Source: Telluribacter humicola (GTDB lineage: Bacteria; Bacteroidota; Bacteroidia; Cytophagales; Spirosomataceae). From it: a stretch of DNA of 64,000 bases. Below the pieces are notes generated by a model that was not told where the DNA came from, ran no database searches, and saw nothing but the letters and a program-made list of their open reading frames with translations. The position numbers and the translations under genes are program-made. The stretch is from assembly GCF_017355935.1 (NCBI RefSeq), contig NZ_JAFIQT010000004.1:352308-416307 (forward strand), read 5' to 3'. Positions 44,940 to 54,536 of this stretch are shown piece after piece; within the stretch, counting starts at the first letter, position 1; each line of letters opens with the position of its first letter.

Positions 44940-47633
44940 ATGAAAAGCGCCGAGCCACCTCGTTTCATCTTGCGTTTCCTGCAATGGTTTTGCAAGCCGG
45001 AATATCATGCCGACATCGAAGGAGACCTGCTTGAACTCTACGATAGAAGAGTAGCAGACCAAGGGAAATTCAAGGCTAATTTACGTTTGTCCAAAGACGT
45101 TCTGTTACTATTTAGACCTGGAATTATCCGGTCAGCTAAAATTCACCAACCTATAACATCCAACGGTATGATCAAAAATTATTTTATTATGGGGTGGAGA
45201 AACCTCCGGAAAAATAAACTCTACACGACGATCAATGTATTGGGCCTTACATTCGGCATGGTTTGTTTCCTGTTGATCGGCCTATACGTGTATGAGGAAC
45301 TTAACTTCGATACCCAGCATACGCAAGGGGAAAGAATCTATCGGGTGATCATGCACCAAAAAAGTCCCAGCCAGGAAGCTACAACGGTCGCCGCAGCCGG
45401 GTATATGGTCGCTGAAGAACCCAGGCACTCGTTTCCGGAAGTAGAACAGACAACACGCATGCAACGCGTTGGGCGTGCAAACCTTGTCGATCCACAGAAT
45501 CCTGTCAACGTGCAGGAAACGATGACCATCGCCGATGAGTATTTCCTCCAGGTATTTGATTTCCCATTCATTGAAGGCGACAGACGTAGCGCTTTGAAGG
45601 AACCTAACACGATTGTTATCACCGAAGATCTTGCCATGCGGATCTTTGGCAGAACTGACGTAATCGACAAAAATCTACAGTTCGACCGAATGCAGAAGCC
45701 GTTGAAGATCACCGGGATCCTGAAAAATCATCCGCAGAATTCGAGTTTTAATTTTACGAGTGTCATGTCGGAGTCAACCTTTACCGACGAGCAGTCCAAA
45801 CGGGAAGCAGAGATTGATTGGACTTCAGCTAACTTTACGGTTTACGCCTTATTACGGGCTGGGGCGAATCCTGATTCTGTTTCCGGTAAAATCACTCATC
45901 TGACTCACACCAATGTTCAGCTTGAACCAGGCACCACACTTTCCTATAGTCTTCAGCCATTGAAGGACGTGCATTTGAAATCTGACGGAATTACCGATGG
46001 CGGAAAAAATTCAAATGTTGATCCCATTCCGCAGGGAAACCCTGTATACGTAACAGTGTTCCTATTTACGGCCATTCTTGTCTTGCTGATCGCAGGAATA
46101 AACTACTCGAACCTGACCACTGCCCGGGCCTCAAGCCGACTTAAGGAAATAGGTGTCCGGAAAGTAATCGGAGCGGTGCGTAGCAATCTGATAGGGCAGT
46201 TTCTGGTTGAATCCCTCATCACAACTGTGATCGCTTTCGGGGTTGCTGTGCTCATCGTTGCGATTTTACTGCCTTCATTCAATGAGTTTGTTAATAAAAA
46301 GTTTTCGCTTTTCTCCTCTGTGGGCTTAGGTTTCTGGGCCGCTGCGGCAGGCCTGATCCTGGCGATGGTTTTGCTTTCTGGTGGCTACGCAGCCCTGTTG
46401 CTTTCCCGTTTCAAACCAGTTTCATTACTAAAAGGCCTGGCGCTCAAAAGTGGTAGTGATTTCTCCGTGCGCAAAGCGTTGGTCGTCCTACAGTTTACAA
46501 TTTCGACTGTAATGATCATTGGAACGATTGTGCTCTTCAGGCAGGTACGTTTTTTAAACGAGAGTAACCTGGGCTTCAACAAAGACCTGATGGTGGTCAT
46601 CGACGTGAATGTGATCAAGGCCCGCTCCAACTTTGACTGGGTGAAGAACGAGATGTCGAAGATTCCTGCTGTAGAGCAAGTTTCTGTATCATCGCATGTG
46701 CCTGGGGAATGGAAAACTTTAGTGAGAGTCAAACTCAAAAAGGAGGGCGGTGGCGATCAGCTGCGCACGGCCTATGTGATTGGTGCGGATAAGGATTTTC
46801 TGACCACCTATGGGATCGAGTTGCTCAAAGGCAGGAACTTCAGAAATGCGAATGACACCTCCGCCATCCTGATCAACGAAGCGGCCGCGAAAATTCTCGG
46901 TATTACCCAAATTTCCAATGAAGGTGTTGAGATTCCGCAAAGTGCCCGTGGATCCTTTTTTAATCCGATATATGATGATATCAACGCTTCGTTTAAACCG
47001 CGTGTGGTAGGCATCGTGAAGGATTTCCATTTTCAATCCCTACGGGCGAAGATAGAGCCATTAGTCATTGCCTACCATGACAACCCGATTTATCCTATCG
47101 ATTATTACTCAGTAAAGATTCAGCCGCAGAACATTCAGACTACCCTCGAAAAGCTTAAAGCAGTAATGGTGGCAAACGATGAACGCGAGCCTTTCGAATA
47201 CCACTTCCTCGACGAGCAGCTGGCGCGGTTTTACATTGAAGATCAGCGCAGCCAAACGATCTTGGGTTGGGTCGCCCTGGCCAGCGTGGTCATTGCATGC
47301 CTGGGCCTCTTCGGACTGGCCACCTATTCGGCCGAACAAAGGTTAAAGGAAATCGGTGTGAGAAAAGTTTTGGGTGCCAACTTGGTAAGCATTATGGCGT
47401 TGCTCTCTAAGGATTTTGTAAAACTGGTTTTAATCGCCTGCTGCTTTGCATTCCCTATTGCGTGGTTTGGCGCTAACTGGTGGCTTCAGGACTATGCTTA
47501 TCACATCAACGTGGAGTGGTGGATCTTTGCACTGGCTGGCGTGATAGCAACCGGTATTGCCCTGCTCACGGTGAGTTACCAAGCCATCAAGGCCGCAATG
47601 GTAACTCCAGTGAAGACTCTCAAGTCGCAGTAA
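44940..47633 (+). CDS. MacB-like ABC transporter permease with PadR-linked prefix domain
   Basis: An 897-residue permease. Residues 1-75 form the short cytoplasmic permease prefix domain seen in permeases that sit next to PadR genes (PPRFILRFLQWFCKPEY, DIEGDLLELYDRR). Then come a first helix (about 95-120), MacB core, FtsX block (about 375-500, with LKEIGVRKVIGAVRSNL), a second helix and periplasmic domain, and a second FtsX block (about 770-890, with LKEIGVRKVLGANLVS). It is co-transcribed with the PadR gene (six bases apart). No ATPase gene follows, so an ATPase from elsewhere must serve it, or it acts without one. Substrate unknown. Confidence 0.94.
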   Translation: MKSAEPPRFILRFLQWFCKPEYHADIEGDLLELYDRRVADQGKFKANLRLSKDVLLLFRPGIIRSAKIHQPITSNGMIKNYFIMGWRNLRKNKLYTTINVLGLTFGMVCFLLIGLYVYEELNFDTQHTQGERIYRVIMHQKSPSQEATTVAAAGYMVAEEPRHSFPEVEQTTRMQRVGRANLVDPQNPVNVQETMTIADEYFLQVFDFPFIEGDRRSALKEPNTIVITEDLAMRIFGRTDVIDKNLQFDRMQKPLKITGILKNHPQNSSFNFTSVMSESTFTDEQSKREAEIDWTSANFTVYALLRAGANPDSVSGKITHLTHTNVQLEPGTTLSYSLQPLKDVHLKSDGITDGGKNSNVDPIPQGNPVYVTVFLFTAILVLLIAGINYSNLTTARASSRLKEIGVRKVIGAVRSNLIGQFLVESLITTVIAFGVAVLIVAILLPSFNEFVNKKFSLFSSVGLGFWAAAAGLILAMVLLSGGYAALLLSRFKPVSLLKGLALKSGSDFSVRKALVVLQFTISTVMIIGTIVLFRQVRFLNESNLGFNKDLMVVIDVNVIKARSNFDWVKNEMSKIPAVEQVSVSSHVPGEWKTLVRVKLKKEGGGDQLRTAYVIGADKDFLTTYGIELLKGRNFRNANDTSAILINEAAAKILGITQISNEGVEIPQSARGSFFNPIYDDINASFKPRVVGIVKDFHFQSLRAKIEPLVIAYHDNPIYPIDYYSVKIQPQNIQTTLEKLKAVMVANDEREPFEYHFLDEQLARFYIEDQRSQTILGWVALASVVIACLGLFGLATYSAEQRLKEIGVRKVLGANLVSIMALLSKDFVKLVLIACCFAFPIAWFGANWWLQDYAYHINVEWWIFALAGVIATGIALLTVSYQAIKAAMVTPVKTLKSQ

Positions 47634-47889
47634 AAGGACTTTAAAAGGTAGATAAAGTATATATAACATTAAGAGGGTACAAGATCTTTCGTACCTGCTC
47701 AATATTGATGATAAGGGGTAACCAAAGCCAGAGAACCGACGGATCCTTATTATCCTATCTTACGCTAAAATGGATTTATCGGAAGTAGGATTTCAAGATA
47801 GAACAAGAAGCAAGATATATACACCTTTCAAAATTCATTTATCATATCTGGATGATAAAGTATGCCCAATCGGGTAACATAAACATGGC

Positions 47890-47919
47890 CCGGCAGCTAC
47901 TGGTTAAAATAGCTGCCGG
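47890..47919. terminator. Bidirectional terminator between convergent genes
   Basis: CCGGCAGCTA and TAGCTGCCGG form a perfect 10-bp stem with a 10-base loop, followed by ACTTTTATT. It lies 10 bases before the end of the SBBP gene. Confidence 0.75.
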
Positions 47920-47929
47920 ACTTTTATTG

Positions 47930-49297
47930 CTACTTAAATTTTGCTAAAAAAATATCGCCTTCCCCACCAGATGTAAGGGTAGTGGTACCAAACGTAGCGG
48001 TGCCTTCGAAGCTTCCTGTTGAGTACGCCGTACCGTGTTCATCTACGGCAATACCTAGTCCATAGTCATTACCAGCCCCACCGGCACTTCGGGTCCATTG
48101 GACATCTCCATTGCCATCAAGCTTCGCCACAAAGATATCGTCACCACCATAATGAACCTGGTTGATGGTTACACCCACCAATCCTGTACTCGTTCTTTCG
48201 ACGATACCGATTTGTGAACTCTCTGTTTTACCTATCACATATACATTTCCACTATTATCTACGGCTATATCTGCTCCAGTTTCATTTAAACCCATTGCGC
48301 CTAAGAATCTTGACCACTGCACATCTCCGTTTGTATTGTATTTAACCAGGTCTATCTCTGGATTGAACGCACCTATATATACAGATCCAGTAGCATAGAT
48401 ATTTCCACTCCTATCTACTGCAATACCGGTTCCGTATCCGATACTACCTCTACGGGCCCAAAGCACCTCACCGGTGCTGCTGTATTTAGCAATGAATTGA
48501 TCAATACTTATTCTCGATATCACACTAGTGAGGGTAAAAGTACCAAATATGGCATCCAAGTCATAGTCACCTATGATATAGGCGTTTCCGCTATCATCTA
48601 TGGCAATACTATTTCCTCCATCATAACTTGCTCCTCCAGCCTGCTGGGCCCATAGTACCTCCCCATTGCTACTGTACTTGGCTACAAATACATCATTCTC
48701 ACCTCGGGAGGTAAAGGAGGTGGAGCCAAAAGTAGTGGTTTCCCGAAAGCTGCCTGTGATATACGGGTTCCCGCTCTTGTCAACGGCAATGCCAGATCCT
48801 CCATCACCACCAGTACCTCCTGCGCCCCTTACCCATTGTACCTCTCCGTTGGTATTGTACTTACTCATGAATATGTCCAAGTTTCCATTGGAGGTAAGCG
48901 ATTGGGTACCAAAAGTGGCTGTACCTGAGAAGTACCCTGTGACGAAGAAGTTACCCTGTTCATCCAACGCAATAGAAGACCCCTGGTCAGAGAGAAGTCC
49001 TCCGGCTTGTTTAGCCCACATGACATCCCCCTTGTCGTTGTATTTGACAATGAATATATCTAATTCGCCGCTAGAGGTAAGGGTAGTAGAGCCGAAAGTA
49101 GCAGTACCGGCGAAGGCTCCTGTGACATATAGGTTGCCGCTCTGATCCACGGCGATACTTCTGCCTACATCCCCGGCAGGACCGCCTGCCCGCCAGGCCG
49201 CGACATCCTCATTAGGGTGAGGTTCCAGATTATGATCCTGACAGCCTGATACAAAGGCCATAAGTAGTGAGGTCAGTAGAATGGCTACTTTTTTCAT
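47930..49297 (-). CDS. SBBP-repeat lipoprotein (beta-propeller)
   Basis: A 455-residue lipoprotein. The signal peptide ends with lipobox VSGC (about 16-19). The rest is seven to eight repeats of about 50-55 residues with the core SGNxYVTGxFxGTATFGSTTLT and a following DIFxxKYNxxGDVxWxxxAGG, the pattern of SBBP repeats. They should fold into a propeller on the outer face of the outer membrane or in the periplasm. Partner and function are unknown. A truncated, broken relative lies at 49693-50400, so the family has been duplicated here. Confidence 0.88.
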   Translation of the reverse strand: MKKVAILLTSLLMAFVSGCQDHNLEPHPNEDVAAWRAGGPAGDVGRSIAVDQSGNLYVTGAFAGTATFGSTTLTSSGELDIFIVKYNDKGDVMWAKQAGGLLSDQGSSIALDEQGNFFVTGYFSGTATFGTQSLTSNGNLDIFMSKYNTNGEVQWVRGAGGTGGDGGSGIAVDKSGNPYITGSFRETTTFGSTSFTSRGENDVFVAKYSSNGEVLWAQQAGGASYDGGNSIAIDDSGNAYIIGDYDLDAIFGTFTLTSVISRISIDQFIAKYSSTGEVLWARRGSIGYGTGIAVDRSGNIYATGSVYIGAFNPEIDLVKYNTNGDVQWSRFLGAMGLNETGADIAVDNSGNVYVIGKTESSQIGIVERTSTGLVGVTINQVHYGGDDIFVAKLDGNGDVQWTRSAGGAGNDYGLGIAVDEHGTAYSTGSFEGTATFGTTTLTSGGEGDIFLAKFK

Positions 49298-49692
49298 GAT
49301 GTAGTAATTATGTGTGAATAGTTAATTATGTTCCTGCTGCTAGTACGGCTTGTATGCAATTATCATTTTGAGGAGAAAGTCCGGTTCATGCTTTCTGGCA
49401 TAGACACTCCTTTCAAAACAGCCTGTGGCTGCATCAAAACAGTCTGCTCTGCTTTAAGATCAATGATGTAAGAGAGGAGGGGCGTAAGGAGAGCTGAATA
49501 TTTCTTTACATATTTCACATGTGTGTCTAGCTAATAAGCTGTAAATAAGGTGACTTATACTTTCAATAACAAAAGATGTATAACAACTTTATAGTATTTT
49601 ATCTAAGGGTACTATGGTGACTTTGTTCTCTCAGTACCTCTATGTCAGCTTTTTTAGATTAGAGAGATTTAGAAAGTACAAGTATGTCCTAG
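49298..49692. other. Intergenic stretch, nothing recognised
   Basis: About 395 bases. The SBBP promoter should be at its left end, but I see no clear consensus. No gene-like frame. Confidence 0.4.
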
Positions 49693-50400
49693 CTTAAGAA
49701 TAATGACCGTTTTGAGGTAGCCCGGGCTCAGATCAAGATACGCGATGGAGCCGGGATGCCCAATCCTTCGGCCGTGCTGGAGCTGGAAAGCACCAACAAG
49801 GCATTTTTGCCCCCGCGCATGAGCTCGGCCCAGCGCGATTCCATCGCTAACCCTGCCAGCGGCATAGTCATCTTTAACACGACGATGAACTGCCTGCAAC
49901 TGTACAGCTCGGGTAGCTAGGGCTGTCTGGGAAGCAGCAGCCCGTCAGTCTATCCGCCTCGCCTGACTTATGATCAGATTCTGGCTTTGCCTTCTACACA
50001 GACTGGAGATCTAGCAAGCGACACGACTTTTCATTGCCTGCGCCTTTATTATGGCAGCAAGTGGGTGTGCAGCAACAAACCTGCGGGTGATCCTTCTCCC
50101 GATGCCACCGCGTGGAAAGCAGGCGGAACAAGTACTGATCTAGGGGAAAACATTGCTGTGGACGGTAGTGGCAGTGTGTATGTAATCGGCTACTTTGGGG
50201 GCAGCATTACCTTTGGCAGTACGACCCTTACCACCAGTGGTGGGGCAGATATGTTTGTAGTCAAGTATAACAGCAGCTGTATCGTTCAGTGGGCGCAGAA
50301 AGCAGGAGGGGCGAGTAGCGATTTGGAGTGCATCGAAGAATCAATTGCCTCGGAACGGCGGACCGTCATACCTTTTGATGCACTCCATATATACAAATGA
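49693..50400 (+). pseudogene. Truncated relative of the SBBP-repeat protein
   Basis: One frame from about 49693 to 50400 reads first as a surface-protein head (IRDGAGMPNPSAVLELES, FLPPRMSSAQRDSIANP), then, after a TAG at 49918-49920 where a Trp is expected, as an SBBP repeat (AWKAGGTSTDLGENIAVDGS, GYFGGSITFGSTTLTTSGG). There is no start codon at the left end, and the repeat stops after GGASSDL, where unrelated sequence with an inverted repeat begins. The gene has lost both ends and has an internal stop. It is more G/C-rich than its surroundings. Confidence 0.8.
50324..50387. repeat. 11-bp perfect inverted repeat at the SBBP remnant break
   Basis: TGGAGTGCATC (50324-50334) and GATGCACTCCA (50377-50387) are exact complements, 42 bases apart. 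The SBBP homology ends exactly where the left arm begins. This may be the edge of a lost or very small mobile element. Confidence 0.6.
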
Positions 50401-50542
50401 TTAGGGCTGTTATAACTACCAAAGAAGCTGGATATAAAACCTTTATCATTGTTGCATTGTTGTAAAAATAACAACTGTTATTTTTATAAGGTAGGTTTAA
50501 CCCTTTATAAATTAATCAGAATTCCGTCCAGGGTCATTGTCC

Positions 50543-50550
50543 TAATTTTG
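50543..50550 (+). promoter_or_regulatory. Possible -7 element of the OmpA-like gene
   Basis: TAATTTTG matches the Bacteroidota -7 pattern TAnnTTTG, 60 bases before the start. No good -33 TTG is seen at the normal distance, so this is weak. Confidence 0.3.
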
Positions 50551-50610
50551 TGTTGATAAACATAAGGTTTCGGAAAGCGTACAATATTTGGTAACCTTTA
50601 TGTAACTACT

Positions 50611-51201
50611 ATGAAAAAATTACTAGGATTAACTATTTGCATATTGGCACTAATTATAAGTGCTTGTAACAATACTGGTAACCGGATTGAGGATGCTGAT
50701 TCGGTTTCGGAAGTGGCCACGGAGGATACAGCAGTGGCTTTCCAAAACGATGCTGTTTGGGCGAATATTGATTTTGATGTTCCTGTAATAGTTGAACCAG
50801 ACCTACAAGATACAGATATTACGCTGCGGGGTACAGATACACTAAGCATCTACTCTTTGGAACAGGATATCATGTTTAATACTGCTAAAGCCCAAATACT
50901 ACCGGCGGGGGAAGAAAAGCTACAGAAGATAGCCGATAGTATCCGCAAACGTATCGGCGATAGTAAGGCTATGATAAGGGTATATGGTTTCACTGATTCC
51001 CGGGCGGGTAAGGAATTTAACCTGGAACTCGGTAAGGAGCGTGCCAAGGCTGTGGAAGCTTGGTTATCCAGCCAGGCAGGGTTTGATGCCAGCCGCATTC
51101 AAGTTATTTCTCTGGGTGAGAAATTACCGGAAGCGACAAATGAAACCGCAGCGGGACGTCAACAAAACCGGCGGGTAGAAATTGTAGTCGTTAAAAGCTA
51201 A
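50611..51201 (+). CDS. OmpA family lipoprotein
   Basis: A 196-residue lipoprotein. The signal peptide ends with lipobox IISAC (Cys20). Residues about 85-190 form the OmpA-like peptidoglycan-binding domain (IMFNTAKAQILPAGEEKL, IRVYGFTDSRAGKEFN, LGKERAKAVEAWL, GRQQNRRVEIVV). Such proteins link the outer membrane to peptidoglycan. The middle linker is acidic and low-complexity. The DNA region around the end of this gene is partly duplicated downstream: a tail with the same final residues occurs at 52314-52370. Confidence 0.93.
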   Translation: MKKLLGLTICILALIISACNNTGNRIEDADSVSEVATEDTAVAFQNDAVWANIDFDVPVIVEPDLQDTDITLRGTDTLSIYSLEQDIMFNTAKAQILPAGEEKLQKIADSIRKRIGDSKAMIRVYGFTDSRAGKEFNLELGKERAKAVEAWLSSQAGFDASRIQVISLGEKLPEATNETAAGRQQNRRVEIVVVKS

Positions 51202-51246
51202 TTTTACTTCGGTTTATTTGGTTTATCTTAAATATTTAGTTTAAAA

Positions 51247-51372
51247 TTATAGTTGGTCTGACCGTCCGCCATCTACTTGGATCATCGCGCCTTGCACAAA
51301 GGCCGCATCATCGGAGGCCAGGTAAGCAATGGTGGCGGCTACATCTGCCGGTTCCCGACGTTGGCTTGGTCT
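51247..51372 (-). pseudogene. C-terminal remnant of an SDR dehydrogenase
   Basis: The minus-strand frame reads REPADVAATIAYLASDDAAF and IQVDGGRSDQL then TAA at 51249-51247. This is the end of a classical SDR (compare the intact gene at 31943, with VDGGY). Everything upstream of about 51372 is missing. Confidence 0.75.
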
Positions 51373-51435
51373 ACTTCTTCGATTTCGGATTTTCCATCTA
51401 CTTCAATAATATAGATTCAACTCCTGGGTAAATTT

Positions 51436-52251
51436 CTAGCTTTTACTGTCCCGAAACCTAGCCTCCATAAATACAAACAAGCTGTAGCAAATAAAGCCCA
51501 AAGCTACTCCTGCCAACAGGAAAGAGCCATATGAGGAACTCTCTAAAAATTGAAAGGCGTTTTCAGCTTTTCCTGATGTAGTATTTAAGCCGGCCTTAAG
51601 AATCATATAACTGATAATAATCCAAACCAGTCCCCGAGCAATATACCCTATTTTACCAGCCCTTATCATTGTATCTTCTGCCTTATCCTTCCATCCTGTT
51701 TCCTTTATTTTCTTCTGGTATTTTCCCGAAAGGGCCTGATAAATCAGATAAATTCCAGCCAAGGCAATAACTCCGGCTAACATGATTACTATCAAATGAC
51801 CAAAAGGCAACTTCAACAGGGCATTGGTAAAAACGCGCCTGAAGCTAAGATTACCACTACTGGTACCAATAGCTAATTTAGCAGCCAAAAACGTCAGCAG
51901 TCCATAGAACATTCCACTGGCAGCATAACGCATTCGGTACACCACTCCTTTAATGCACGCTCCCCTCTTTTCAGTATCCTTGATTGCCTGAAGCAAACGC
52001 CAGGCACTGTAACAGGCTAGACCTATAGCCAGCAGCCCTAGTAAAACTTTGCCCCTGAATAGTTCTTCTATAAAAAGAAATATATCTTTTCGTCCAACCT
52101 GTTGGCTAACACTACCCTGTTTAAAAGCGGCTATGAAGGCCAATATACCGGTCAAGCAGTACACAATACCTTTAGCATTCAAGCCAATTTGGGCAATGCG
52201 TACTACCCATTTTTTAGGGACATCAGGAATATAGGAGGCAATATCTTCCAT
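51436..52251 (-). CDS. DUF1206 membrane protein
   Basis: A 271-residue membrane protein with six hydrophobic segments (about 25-45, 65-85, 105-125, 145-170, 200-220 and 240-260). The three repeated GxxAKGIVY- and RYAASGMFYGL-type helix pairs are the pattern of the DUF1206 family, where each repeat has two helices. Function unknown; it probably sits in the inner membrane. The start at 52251 is the only one that keeps the whole first repeat. It lies between the SDR and OmpA tail remnants, so the region has been rearranged around it. Confidence 0.82.
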   Translation of the reverse strand: MEDIASYIPDVPKKWVVRIAQIGLNAKGIVYCLTGILAFIAAFKQGSVSQQVGRKDIFLFIEELFRGKVLLGLLAIGLACYSAWRLLQAIKDTEKRGACIKGVVYRMRYAASGMFYGLLTFLAAKLAIGTSSGNLSFRRVFTNALLKLPFGHLIVIMLAGVIALAGIYLIYQALSGKYQKKIKETGWKDKAEDTMIRAGKIGYIARGLVWIIISYMILKAGLNTTSGKAENAFQFLESSSYGSFLLAGVALGFICYSLFVFMEARFRDSKS

Positions 52252-52313
52252 AATATTTTTCCCTTACGGCTTTTGGCGTTAATAATCCGGAATAACAAAT
52301 ATTATTTACTGTA

Positions 52314-52370
52314 ACCGCGGCTGGCAGGCAACAGAACCGCCGGGTAGAGATTGTTGTTGTCAAAAGCTGA
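52314..52370 (+). pseudogene. C-terminal tail of a second OmpA-like gene
   Basis: The 57 bases encode TAAGRQQNRRVEIVVVKS and a stop, the same 18 residues that end the OmpA-like lipoprotein at 50611-51201, but with several synonymous base differences. The rest of the gene is gone. Confidence 0.8.
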
Positions 52371-52454
52371 TTGAGACAGCTGGCATAAATCAGTTCACTG
52401 GCCCGGGAATGCTCAGAACTGTTAAGAAAACGTTACTTTAGCCGTGCCACAAAG

Positions 52455-52483
52455 CAAAAAATTCCCTTTTGGGGAATTTTTTT
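52455..52483. terminator. Terminator downstream of the OmpA tail
   Basis: AAATTCCC, a TTTTG loop and GGGAATTT form a stem inside long A and T runs, so termination works in both directions. It also stands 67 bases from the end of the DUF4136 gene. Confidence 0.75.
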
Positions 52484-52549
52484 AGTCGAAATCAGAGTTA
52501 GACCTCCCTGTCTATAACAAAGTCGGAAAAGAAGCCAAGCAATGATTTT

Positions 52550-53173
52550 CTATTCATTTAGTACCAGATCATATTTATCAAAAATCAGACTTACTGCCTT
52601 AGCTATGTGATCCTTATTTTTATCAAAAATATTGCCATCAGTCAATCCGCTGGCGTATCCCTGCCATACTACTACTCCTTTCTTGGCATCTACAATTTGT
52701 ACAATCATTGTACCTTTATCAAAGTAGTATTGCTGACCAGCACGTCCCGGATCTGTATTCACTGCGGCACGGGGAAGTAAGCCTAACTGACCATTTCTAA
52801 CTTCATCAGTATCCCAGTATTCAGCGTCACGGAAGTATCCTTCGTAACCGGTCATTTCAACGGGCTTATCAAATACCCGGAAATTAATTAATACATCAGG
52901 ATTCTGGCTGTTCATAGTATAGCTACGGGCAGCCAGTTCATGTGCTACTGCATCTCTAATCGCTGACTTCAAAATAGCATCATTTACTACATACGCCAGG
53001 CTCTGAGCCGAATTTATACTTTTAGCCCAGGCGAAGGTCTTATAACTATCGAAGGGTGCTGACATATCTTTATCTGAAGTAACGGTATAGTTGTTTCTGG
53101 CGCAGGATGAAAATGTCAATGAGATCGTTACGAGTGTTAGAATTACTAATAGAAATTTACTTGCCTCTTTCAT
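52550..53173 (-). CDS. DUF4136 domain-containing lipoprotein
   Basis: A 207-residue protein with a signal peptide ending in lipobox FSSC (Cys24). The body has the DUF4136 pattern (APFDSYKTFAWAKSIN, NPDVLINFRVFDKPVE, GTMIVQIVDAKKGVVVWQG) and a C-terminal helix AKAVSLIFDKYDLV. Many Gram-negative bacteria carry such a lipoprotein, with no known role. It is the last intact host gene before the mobile-element region. Confidence 0.9.
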   Translation of the reverse strand: MKEASKFLLVILTLVTISLTFSSCARNNYTVTSDKDMSAPFDSYKTFAWAKSINSAQSLAYVVNDAILKSAIRDAVAHELAARSYTMNSQNPDVLINFRVFDKPVEMTGYEGYFRDAEYWDTDEVRNGQLGLLPRAAVNTDPGRAGQQYYFDKGTMIVQIVDAKKGVVVWQGYASGLTDGNIFDKNKDHIAKAVSLIFDKYDLVLNE

Positions 53174-53440
53174 GATTATAATTAGTTAGTTGAATATCGA
53201 TTTAGTATTTTAAAATGATTACAAATGGTTATCACTGATTAAAACACACTACTAAAGGCAAAAGAATCGTTCCATTCCTTCTGTAGCTTCTATGTAACAG
53301 TGCTCTCCGTTTAATGGGAAAATTATACCTCTACACACCCCGGTTAATGATTTTGGAGGTAAGCCTGGTGAGGGAAAACCGGGATTTTAGTTTTTGCTAA
53401 TGTAGCCTGGTTGTAGAGGTGGATAACCGAGGGGAGGAAA

Positions 53441-53584
53441 TCATCCTTTTCTGGCCATACTTGCTACCCCATCCAAGTCCATAGATTGCTTAATACTCTT
53501 TCCTTGCCCATTCTGATTGAGCAGGGCCAATGCAAAGTCTTTCTTCTTACCGTAGAGCTTAACCTCGAGGATATCGGCTGGCAT
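53441..53584 (-). CDS. Possible 47-residue protein
   Basis: An ATG-to-TGA frame encoding MPADILEVKLYGKKKDFALA and LLNQNGQGKSIKQSMDLDGV among its 47 residues. The text looks coding, but no family is recognised and the region is full of remnants. Confidence 0.3.
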   Translation of the reverse strand: MPADILEVKLYGKKKDFALALLNQNGQGKSIKQSMDLDGVASMARKG

Positions 53585-54065
53585 GATGATGCTATTCTAT
53601 TCCATGGTTACTTTCAAATCTCATACTAAGTGGAGTTCTCAAATAGACCGCAGCCGCGGACGGTCGCAGTGGTAACGGCGGACTATATCCGAGGCGGACT
53701 ATAAAGAATTACTCTAAGGAATTCTGATCTTTTAGACGTTTGTTTTCAATCGGTTTTATGGTGACCCTGGCGCTATTTACCTAATGTTAAAAGGTTCAGA
53801 TAGAAAGTACTTCTCGAAATAGGACAAAGATGAAATCAGAAAAAAGTATAAACTTCTATCAGGACATGTCATACCTCACTAGATCCTGCTGACCATTCTT
53901 TCTGCCATTGTTTATATTGCTATGTAATTTAACTAAGTGTAATATACTCGCCCTAGATGAGTTTCGTAAACAATATAATCAAGGTATAATACGCCTATGT
54001 CTCTACGGCTCCGGCTGACTGGCGGCTAACTGGAGCAACATCTTTAAGGGCGTTCCACTGCCGGA

Positions 54066-54396
54066 CTAGTAGCTGCTCAGGCCATAGGACTCACAGGTAG
54101 CTGGCCAAAGGGACTGAATGGGTATTGGTAAACTAAGGGGTAATTTTAACACATACAGAAACTCTAAGAAGTATGCATTATATAGTCCTGTATGTTCCAT
54201 ACAGAATACCGTATTTTGAGATTTCCATTCAGCCAGTGTTTTTATTAATCGTAAAGCTTCTTTAATTCCCACGATAGAATTTTATGTGTGAGCACGTAGT
54301 ACAATACATTGGGGGGAATAAACAGCCCAATCCAGACGGGGCGCCCCGAGGCGTAGCTTGGGCAATGTCAATGCCAACAAAGTAGAGAATTTCCAT
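54066..54396 (-). pseudogene. IS110 family transposase fragment
   Basis: From the ATG at 54396 the frame reads MEILYFVGIDIAQAT, the DEDD start of an IS110 transposase, then becomes unrelated and stops. After a shift of frame, IKEALRLIKTLAEWKSQNTV and FCMEHTG (another catalytic-domain motif) follow, and the frame ends at 54066. The C-terminal half is missing. It is not a copy of the intact IS110 next door: the sequences differ, so these are two different elements. Confidence 0.75.
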
Positions 54397-54536
54397 AATG
54401 TAATATAGGTTTGAGTTAGTCATCCAACTTGCCTTTGCTCAAACCCTTATGATGGGCCTTAAAGCCGCATTTCTATGGCACAGAATTCTAAGATCAAAAC
54501 AATCGATTGCTGATATTATTTTTCCAATATTTAATC

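Larger units (their letters stand above)
53174..54536. other. Decayed region left of the IS110 element
   Basis: A 1.36-kb stretch without intact genes. It contains the small frame at 53441-53584 and the IS110 fragment at 54066-54396. A short direct repeat (GGCGGACTATA, twice, at about 53687 and 53693-53703) lies near the middle. The remainder is unreadable in every frame. Confidence 0.45.

Noticed and set aside
48162..49145. Plus-strand frames opposite the SBBP gene, with repeated PxxVxPxK text.
   Set aside because: The repetition is only the antisense of the repeat protein.
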